Shown here piece after piece: positions 56,928-64,000 of a DNA stretch of 64,000 nucleotides; within the stretch, counting starts at the first letter, position 1; every line of letters starts with the position of its first letter. The DNA lies in NCBI GenBank assembly GCA_016584495.1, contig WAID01000003.1, positions 4,960,001 through 5,024,000 on the forward strand. The letters are read 5' to 3'. The position numbers were made by a program, and so were the translations under genes. This DNA is from Celoporthe dispersa (lineage: Eukaryota > Ascomycota > Sordariomycetes > Diaporthales > Cryphonectriaceae). The notes under the pieces are model-generated. The model saw only the letters and a list, made by a program, of their open reading frames with translations, was not told the origin of the DNA and searched no databases.

Positions 56928-59900
56928 ATGTCCTCTCCACAAGGCGACGAGGTCGCGACCTCGCCTCCTGCCGAGCCAGCAGAGAGCGCCAAAGACACTG
57001 AGAAGACAGTGGCATTCAAGGGCAATGCCACTGTAGCCTCACCTTCCATTCCCGACGACCTCGACGAGGACTCCGCCTTGAAGGCTCTCAGCGCCACCGT
57101 TCGTGACCAAGATGACCTCGAGCGCGACATCTCCCACCAGGCCAGCGTGGTTCTCATGGAGATCGAGGAGAACAAAGACAAGAACCGCATTGCACGGGCA
57201 ACGGCTAGAAAACTGAAGTTCGTGGGCCAGAAACAGGTGCAGGAACAGAAATTGAGCAATGCGCGCGGCAAACCGGCCTTGCAGGCCACCATCAAGAAGG
57301 AGATGGCCCGAATCGATGCCGAGATCGAGCTGATTGAAAAGGATATCGCAGATATCATGGCGCGTATAGAGGAGCGACGCCAGGCTGGGCCGGACGAGCC
57401 AGTCGCTGCGGACTCGGCCAAGGGCAGACTCCCCGGCGAGTCTCAGCGAGATTTTCTCATTCGCACCGGCAAGATCACTCCATTCACAAAGATTGGCGGT
57501 TCGCGAGAGGGTATTGTTGGCGACCTCGCAAATGCCATCGTGGACGCCGAGGACGAGGCCGTGGCTGAAGGCATCGAGCATGAGGTGGCGGCAGATCAGA
57601 TCCGCTCCCACCGAAATCTTCGTCTGCCTGGTTTCGCTGAGGAGGAGGACGAAGACGACGATGTGGGCTCGGCCGCTGTAGCGAGCGAATTTTCACTCCG
57701 ACCCCGCAAGAAGCGCAAGTCTCAAAGACAGGCTGACTCCTCTGACGAGTTCGAGCCAGCGTCGGCAGGGTCTCCTGGGTCGATGTCTACAAGCCCATCT
57801 GAGGACTATGACATGACTGATATGACCCGGACCAGAGCACGAAAGCGACCCCAGACGACCAAAGCTGCGGAGGATGCCGACGGCAACGTCGATTTTAGCA
57901 AGATCGACGACGGCGACGAGTCGGCATACCGGCGCCGTTTGGCAGATTGGGTTGAACGCAGGGGCCGCGCTAGGCGGCGCAGACAAGAGCGCAACGGCCT
58001 CGCCGTGGAGAATGATGACGATGAACAGGAGTGGTTCAAGCCCTCACCGGATCAGCCCGACCATCAGTTCGAGGAGGGGCTCAAGCTGCCTGGGGACATA
58101 TACCCATCCCTGTACGATTACCAGAAAACTGGTGTGCAGTGGCTTGGGGAGCTCTTTGACCAGAAGGTTGGAGGCATCGTCGGCGATGAGATGGGCCTCG
58201 GCAAGACCATCCAGATCATCTCTTTTCTCGCGGCTCTGCACTACAGCAAGAAGCTGACCAGGCCTATCCTCGTCGTGGCTCCCGCCACCGTGCTTCAGCA
58301 GTGGGTGGAGGAGTTCCACAAGTGGTGGCCGCCCATGCGAGTATCCATTCTACATTCCTCTGGCAGTGGCATGTTGAATGTCCGCAGCGAGGGTCATTAC
58401 GAAGACGAAGACATGCTGGAAGAGGGAGTCAAGCCTACAAAGTCGAGCAAGTCTGCCAAGAAGATCGTCGATCGTGTGGTCAGGTATGGCCACGTCCTGG
58501 TCACCACGTACGCAGGTCTTCAGACATATGGGGACGTACTGATACCCGTCGAGTGGGACTATGCTGTGTTGGATGAAGGACACAAGATCCGGAATCCCAA
58601 CACGACGGTCACCATTTTGTGCAAGGAGCTTCTCACCCCTAACCGGATCATCCTGTCGGGCACTCCCATGCAGAACAACCTCATCGAACTCTGGTCTATT
58701 TTCGACTTCATCAATCCGATGCGTCTGGGTTCTCTCGTGGCCTTCCGCAACCAATTTGAGGTGCCCATCAGACTGGGTGGATACGCCAATGCGACCAATG
58801 TGCAGGTCATGACGGCGCAGAAATGCGCCGAGACGCTGAAGGATGCCATCAGCCCGTATCTTCTCATGCGCAACAAGAACGACGTCGCAGCAGACTTGCC
58901 AAAGAAGCGCGAGCAGGTCCTCTTCTGCGGCTTGACGAAATGGCAGCAGAATGCATATGAGATGTTTCTCAGATCTGAGGAAGTGAGTGCCATTCTGAAG
59001 AAGACGCGCAATTCACTGTACGGCATCGATCATCTGCGGAAGATCTGCAATCACCCCGACCTGGTTCATCCAAACCTCAAGAAGCGGGCAGAATACAAGT
59101 GGGGTTCAGCCAACAAGTCGGGCAAGATGCAAGTCACCAAGTCTCTTGTGACAATGTTCAAGCGCCTTGGCCACAAGACCCTGCTCTTTAGCCAGAGTGT
59201 ACAAATGCTGGACATCCTGGAAGCATTCGTTCGCAGCCAAGACGGCATCAATTACGTCCGCATGGATGGAAAAACTGCCGTCAAGGAGAGACAAAGGCTC
59301 GTCGATCAGTTCAATAATGACCCGAAGATCGATCTCTTCCTCCCTGACCACTAAAGTTGGTGGTCTAGGTGTCAACCTCACCGGTGCCAACAGAGTCATC
59401 ATCTATGATCCGGACTGGAACCCTTCGACTGATATACAGGCCCGTGAGCGGGCCTGGCGTCTGGAGTCAGAAGAGGGAGGTCAGTATTTACCGTCTCATG
59501 ACGGCCGGCACTATCGAGGAGAAGATTTATCAGCGGCAAATCTGGAAACAAGTTATGGCCAACAAAGTCTTGAAGGATCCTACGCAACGCGCGTCGCTGA
59601 ACGAGAGCGACCTGCAAGACTTGTTCACCCTCGGCACCGACCATTCCAATGGTACCGAGACAGGTCGGATCTTCAAGGGCAGCGAGGTCAAGACAAATGC
59701 CACGCCGAAGCCCAAGTTGACACCTGGAAGTGGCAACTATGATCTGGGCGACCGGCGCGCCGAAATGGAGGCACTGGTCCAGAACGAGAAAGACGAAGAG
59801 GACAAGGAGCTTCAAGGGATCGACGGCGTCGCCGGCCTCGAGGAGTACAAAGACGACGAGGGAGCGGGCGACGCAGAGCAAGAGGAGGACCGCATCATGG

Positions 59901-60484
59901 CCGGCATCTTCTCTAAGGGGGTCCACGAAGCCCTCGAGCATGACGAGGTCATGAGTGGCGTCAACGGCAAGAAGGCTGTCCGACCCGACCGCGCCATCCT
60001 GCAGCGGGAGGCAGACCGCGTAGCTGCGGAAGCCGCCCAACACCTACGTCGCTCTGGCCAGCAAGCAGAGAATGTTCCCATCGGCACGGTCACCTGGACA
60101 GGCGAGGTTGGCGAGGCGGGACGCCCACGCCCGACACACGCTGCTCGGGCTCGCGTCGGTGGTCTTTCATCCGGTGTGCTCTCGGGGATTAGGGGTCGCC
60201 AGGGCATCGCCGGAGGCAGCGCGAGCAGCTCGCGCTCGGTGACGCCGACGCCGCCGAGGCGGCCCTTGGGGGTCAAGGACTTCAAGGAAATGATCCCGCC
60301 CTTCCTCCGGCTTCATGGTGGCAAGGCGCCGAGCAAGGTCCTGGTGGACCATTTCAACCCCCACTGCCAGACCAAGAAGTCCATTGACGCATTCAGGGCG
60401 GCGCTGGACGTGGTGGCGAAGCTTGAGCAGCGGGGAAGCAGTAGTATGCGGTCGATCTGGGCGCTGAAGCCAGACTACATGTAA
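56928..60484 (+). CDS. rad26: Rad26/CSB-type SNF2 ATPase, with two apparent frameshifts
   Basis: An apparently intronless gene of about 1184 residues after allowing for two single-base insertions. Rad26 (human CSB) is a SWI2/SNF2 DNA translocase that recognises stalled RNA polymerase II in transcription-coupled repair. Seen: an N-terminal coiled-coil-rich region (SHQASVVLMEIEENKDKN), basic KKRKSQR-type nuclear signals, helicase motif I GDEMGLGKT near residue 422, motif II LDEGH near 547, SGTPMQNN near 580, the 1b/IV region LLFSQSVQMLD, then motifs V-VI in TTKVGGLGVNLTGAN and QARERAWRL. The frame breaks at about 59342-59344 (before TTKVGG) and at about 59465 (before QKREVSIYRLMTAGT). The C-terminus holds a ubiquitin-binding/winged-helix-like block FKEMIPPFLRLHGGKAPS. 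Both breaks sit inside invariant motifs, so sequence error is likelier than decay. Confidence 0.92.
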
Positions 60485-61135
60485 GGGGAAGGACAAGGAA
60501 CAAATGTGGTGGTACGGATCACCAGGCTGCTTTTATTGAATTTGATTGATACCTCAGAGCACGGCGTTGGTGGAACTTCGAGATGGCCAATAAATTAGCC
60601 TCATTTTGACGCAGGATCTTAGATACCTAGGCTCTGGACAAGAATCAGTCCTGGAGGTCCGTTCCTTGCCTTTGCGGCTGGGCTCGAGAGTCAGATTCTC
60701 AATTGACCTGTGCATTTCGCTTCTTTTTGGTGCACTTCCGGTGCTTGTTCGTTGTTCCAGCCGGGGATGTATTCATTTGCTGACAATCTCGTTCCTTGAA
60801 CGCCACCGGAGACTGTCGCAATCTTCTACATTCATGTCACGGCGATCTTCACGTAGGCTAGCAGTGCTTTAGGGTAGCTAGGTTGTTTCACTTCATTTTG
60901 ATTGCTGTAGCCGTGCTATAAGCATCATGTGACAACAGCCTCCTACCACAAGGGCAAGGAAGCCGTGAAGAATGGAGACCAGGCGCAAGCCGTTCTCCTC
61001 GTAACTGTCAACGCCACAGAGTAACCCATATGCAACAGTAGCCACGCCAATCCCATGGTTGTCTGCAACTGTCCGTCTCGTTGCCAACCAGCCAATCCAT
61101 CCACGCAGATAGGTGTTGGAGGGGGAGCTGGTCGA
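60485..61135. other. convergent intergenic region rad26/rps14
   Basis: 650 bp between converging genes, expected to contain both 3' untranslated regions. Nothing else recognised. Confidence 0.6.
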
Positions 61136-61903
61136 TCAGAGACGACGACCACGGCGACCACCCTTTCTGCGGGTAGAGTCGGAGGGGGTAGGGGTGACGT
61201 CCTCGATGCGGCCAATCTTCATGCCGGAACGGGCCAGGGCACGGAGGGCGGACTGGGCACCGGGGCCCGGGGTCTTAGTGCCGTTACCTGAGAGCGTGAT
61301 CATCAGCGTCTGCTGTCTGCTTGGGTGAAGATAGGGAAAGCTGGCTCCAAGACTCACCTCCAGTGGCACGGATCTTGATGTGCAGGGCAGTGATGCCGAG
61401 CTCCTTGCAGCGGGTGGCGACGTCCTGAGCAGCCAACATGGCAGCGTAGGGGGAGGACTCGTCACGGTCGGCCTTGACCTTCATGCCACCAGTGACACGG
61501 CAAATGGTCTCGCGGCCACTGGAATCACCCAGCATGTTAGCCTCGATTGAAGGACCAATTTTGTTTTTTTGTGTTTTTTTTTTTGGGGGGGGGGGTTCTC
61601 GAGGAGACGTCCTCGCAAGGAGAGACGGCGGCGTTGTTGCCTGAACCCTCCTCGTTCCCCTTCTGTAAACTTCAAGAGCTGACGAACCTGAGATCGGTGA
61701 CGTGGACGAAGGTGTCGTTGAAGGAGGCGAAGATACGGGCGACGCCGAAGACGAGTTCACCTAAGACGAAGGAGGGGTTCATCAGCCAACACTTCCCTCA
61801 CGCAACTGCACCTGTTGAGTTTGCACGCAGACATACCCTCGCGAGCCTGGGGGCCCAAGGAGATGTTCTCCTGGGCGGGACGGACGGTCTTCTTGGGAGG
61901 CAT
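61136..61903 (-). CDS. rps14: 40S ribosomal protein S14 (uS11)
   Basis: Four exons on the minus strand: 61903-61837, 61760-61688, 61518-61358 and 61287-61136; 150 residues. S14 sits on the small-subunit platform near the mRNA exit. The joined protein reads MPPKKTVRPAQENISLGPQ, then ELVFGVARIFASFNDTFVHV, then VTGGMKVKADRDESSPYAAM, and ends in the uS11 tail DSTRRKGGRRGRRL. Every GT-AG junction keeps the conserved frame, and the length equals other eukaryotic S14 proteins. The second intron (169 nt) contains opposing A and C homopolymers, which read as T and G runs on the + strand near 61560-61600. Divergent from rpl7 across 365 bp. Confidence 0.96.
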
Positions 61904-62268
61904 GTTGGATTGTGTTGATCGACTGGGTCGTTGACAGTTAATTCGTTTGGTGGACGGAGAATCAAAAGGCAGACGAAGGCTGAAATCGCGAAGTTCTTTA
62001 CCCAAGCCCTTGTAAAGCGTGCGACCAATCAAAACGGGAGTGTGGTGATTAGATAAGCGAAAATTCCCACCAGCCCTACTCCAATTTTTCCATTTCGAAA
62101 TTGAACCACCCCAGTCCCTGACCGCCTTCACGATTCCCCTCCCCTCTAGCTTTTAATTTTTTTTTCCCTCCCACTTCCGCTTCGAAGGCTCAACCCATTC
62201 ATTCCTTTCGACAAACTTCTCTTACCCGGCCATCTCCTCAAAGGACAGTCGACGACACCGAACTCAAG
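61904..62268. promoter_or_regulatory. shared divergent promoter of rps14 and rpl7
   Basis: 365 bp between the start codons of two ribosomal-protein genes transcribed away from each other. A CCAAT pentamer at 62025-62029 lies about 120 bp from rps14 and 240 bp from rpl7. Strong pyrimidine tracts on the rpl7 side (62140-62220) fit the leader expected of a highly expressed ribosomal-protein mRNA. Shared control would keep the two subunit proteins balanced; this is inference from layout. Confidence 0.6.
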
Positions 62269-63866
62269 ATGCCTGCGACGTATGTCTGATCCTCATGCTG
62301 GCACTGGCATCGGGAGCGATGCCAGCTGCCTGGCCCCTATCACCCCACCGCCTGGTTTACGGAGCTTCTCTTTGCAGATTGTCGTGGTCCTCTCCTGCTG
62401 GGCAGAGCTTTGCTCTACAACTCCGTAATGGAGTGAGCAAGCGCAGCCAGCTCGATCTTTTCCTGCTGCATCCCCTCCTTCTTCCAGGCTTGAGACAGCC
62501 TGCAGATCGAGAGATGATGCGCGGGGTGTTGGGGCCGAAGGTCGTCACAGACTTTCTCCCTTAAAACCATTGCCGCAGAACCGTATCGGCCATCAAGATA
62601 TCGTCATTGACTATCTTGTCGACTGGTCGATTGTAATACTGCGAGCAACCTCTCTCGACCTTGACTGGTCGAGGTGTTGTCGGATGAGGGTCAACCGCCT
62701 GGTCTTGAGCGGTGTGCTCGCACATGCTCGACCTGCGGCCTCACTGATCAAATCCAAACAACCGAGTTAGCCATGCAGAGAATGTCGCACTGGCAACAGT
62801 TCTCCACTGGCGCTCTCCTACATACTTCGGTATGCCGGACTACGTACTAATCTCATCATGACCGTATAGATCCGTTCCTACCAACGACCAGATCCTGGTC
62901 CCCGAGACTCTCCTGAAGAAGCGCAAGTCTCAGGAGAAGGCTCGTGCTGAGAAAAGACCGCCGAGGCCGACAAGAAGAAGAAGGTCAGTCAAGAGCACTC
63001 TACCACCCACGCAAGCGAAGTGATGTACAACTGTATCCACGCATCGACTAGACTTCGGTCAATGATGTCCGCGAAATATACTGTCTTTCGGGTCTGATCA
63101 AAGGAGGAGAATTACGGATTGTCAAGCATATGATGTTGGAACTCTTGATGCTAACCTTCCTCCCGTACAGGCCAACAAGGAGAAGCGTGGCGTCATCTTC
63201 AAGCGTGCTGAGAAGTACGTTCAGGAGTACCGCGATGCCGAGCGCGAGAAGGTCCGCCTGGGCCGTGTCGCCAAGCAGACCGGCGAGTTCTACGTCCCCG
63301 AGGAGGCCAAGCTGATCTTCATCATCCGTATCAAGGGGTATGTGCTCTCTGAAACCTGACCCAACCACACTACTGTTGCCTGCATGATCGCTAACAACCG
63401 CTCCAGTATCAACAAGATTGCCCCCAAGCCCCGTAAGATCCTCCAGCTGCTGCGTCTCCTGCAGATCAACAACGGTGTCTTTGTCCGCGTCACCAAGGCC
63501 GTGACCGAGATGATCAAGGTTATTGAGCCTTGGGTCGCCTACGGTTACCCCAACCTGAAGAGCGTCAAGGAGCTCGTCTACAAGCGCGGCTACGGAAAGG
63601 TCAACAAGCAGCGCGTCGCCCTGACCGACAACTCCATCATTGAGGAGAACCTCGGCAAGTACGGCATTGTCTGCATGGAGGATCTCATCCACGAGATCTA
63701 CACCGTCGGCCCCAACTTCAAGCAGGCCTCCAACTTCCTGTGGCCCTTCAAGCTGTCCAACCCCAACGGCGGCTTCCGCCCCCGCAAGTTCAAGCACTTC
63801 ATCGAGGGTGGTGACCTGGGCAACCGCGAGGAGAACATCAACGCCCTCATCCGCCAGATGAACTAA
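62269..63866 (+). CDS. rpl7: 60S ribosomal protein L7 (uL30), with apparent frameshift
   Basis: Four exons: 62269-62279, 62870-62983, 63171-63337 and 63407-63866; 250 residues if one missing A is restored in the A4 run at 62952-62955. The tiny first exon (MPA plus two bases) followed by a long first intron is typical of fungal ribosomal-protein genes. The protein then reads SVPTNDQILVPETLLKKRKS, KEKRGVIFKRAEKYVQEYRD, KLIFIIRIKG, INKIAPKPRKILQLLRLLQI and KFKHFIEGGDLGNREENINA, all L7. As sequenced, the second exon runs into the wrong phase after AEK, although both flanking exons are perfect. Intron 2 hosts a probable C/D-box snoRNA. Intron 3 is 69 nt. Confidence 0.95.
62280..62869 (+). other. 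rpl7: 590-nt first intron of rpl7
   Basis: GT-AG intron with a TACTAAT branch site about 20 nt before the acceptor. It is the longest intron in the window. I looked for box C/D pairs: an ATGATGC near 62514 and a CTGA near 62743 are too far apart to form one snoRNA, so I annotate no RNA in it. It may carry enhancer-like splicing or transcription signals, as first introns of ribosomal-protein genes often do. Confidence 0.7.
63015..63100 (+). ncRNA. probable intronic C/D-box snoRNA (snR39/snR59 family) in rpl7 intron 2
   Basis: Within the 187-nt second intron of rpl7: box C-like GTGATGT (63020-63026), a second C'-like ATGATGT (63062-63068) and box D CTGA (63094-63097), spanning 78 nt, the usual size. 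The 14 bases before box D (63080-63093, ACTGTCTTTCGGGT) pair with the conserved 25S rRNA sequence ACCCGAAAGAUGGU: ten Watson-Crick pairs, then two G-U wobbles and two more pairs. The fifth base from box D would direct 2'-O-methylation of the G of ACCCG. In yeast this rRNA spot (G805/A807) is served by snR39b, snR39 and snR59, and the last two lie in the RPL7A and RPL7B introns. The rRNA and yeast facts are from memory. The terminal stem and box D' are weak. Confidence 0.65.
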
Positions 63867-64000
63867 GGAAGCGGGCGATTAGTGCTGCTTTTCGAATGGT
63901 CTTTGTGAACTTGGGAAGGGAACGGACGGTACTTGGCATGGATGCACGGCGTTAAATTGAGAAAAAAGTCTGCTTGCTTTCCTTGAGGCTTTAATTTCCA

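Overview
The window reads as nuclear DNA of a filamentous ascomycete, most likely a Sordariomycete. The genes carry many short GT-AG introns (mostly 50-190 nt) with CTAAC/CTGAC branch sites, the coding regions are GC-rich, and the set includes fungus-specific genes: a Con7-type C2H2 regulator, an intracellular bacterial-type alpha-amylase, a Woronin-sorting-type PMP22/Mpv17 membrane protein and vacuolar alkaline phosphatase. I see no tRNA or rRNA gene, CRISPR array, intact transposon or viral gene.

Left part (1-22.6 kb) is gene-poor and full of microsatellites. Its only gene I can support is a four-exon CON7-like transcription factor (14363-15855), preceded by about 3 kb of pyrimidine-rich DNA that looks like a long promoter/leader and followed by about 6.8 kb without a recognisable gene.

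Right part (22.6-64 kb) is dense with housekeeping genes: aar2 (U5 snRNP assembly), rps16, snf8/vps22 (ESCRT-II), a GH13 alpha-amylase, dbp2 (DEAD-box helicase), a PMP22/Mpv17 peroxisomal protein, a Cys-rich hypothetical, a GT62/Anp1-type mannosyltransferase, a pho8-type alkaline phosphatase, a small hypothetical, an F-box protein, rad9 (9-1-1 clamp), an ats1-like RCC1 protein, tyr1 (prephenate dehydrogenase), rad26 (CSB-type remodeller), rps14 and rpl7. Two ribosomal-protein genes, rps14 and rpl7, are divergent and share a 365-bp promoter. rad9 and rad26 are both DNA-damage genes but are not adjacent.

The most interesting items are: a probable intronic C/D-box snoRNA inside rpl7 intron 2, with a 14-nt guide to the 25S rRNA site served in yeast by the snR39/snR59 family, which also sits in RPL7 introns; a 500-nt intron splitting dbp2 at helicase motif V, resembling the autoregulatory intron of yeast DBP2; and a series of five clear single-base frameshifts (GT62 gene, tyr1, rad26 twice, rpl7) in otherwise intact conserved genes. 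The frameshifts fit sequencing or assembly indels better than gene decay.
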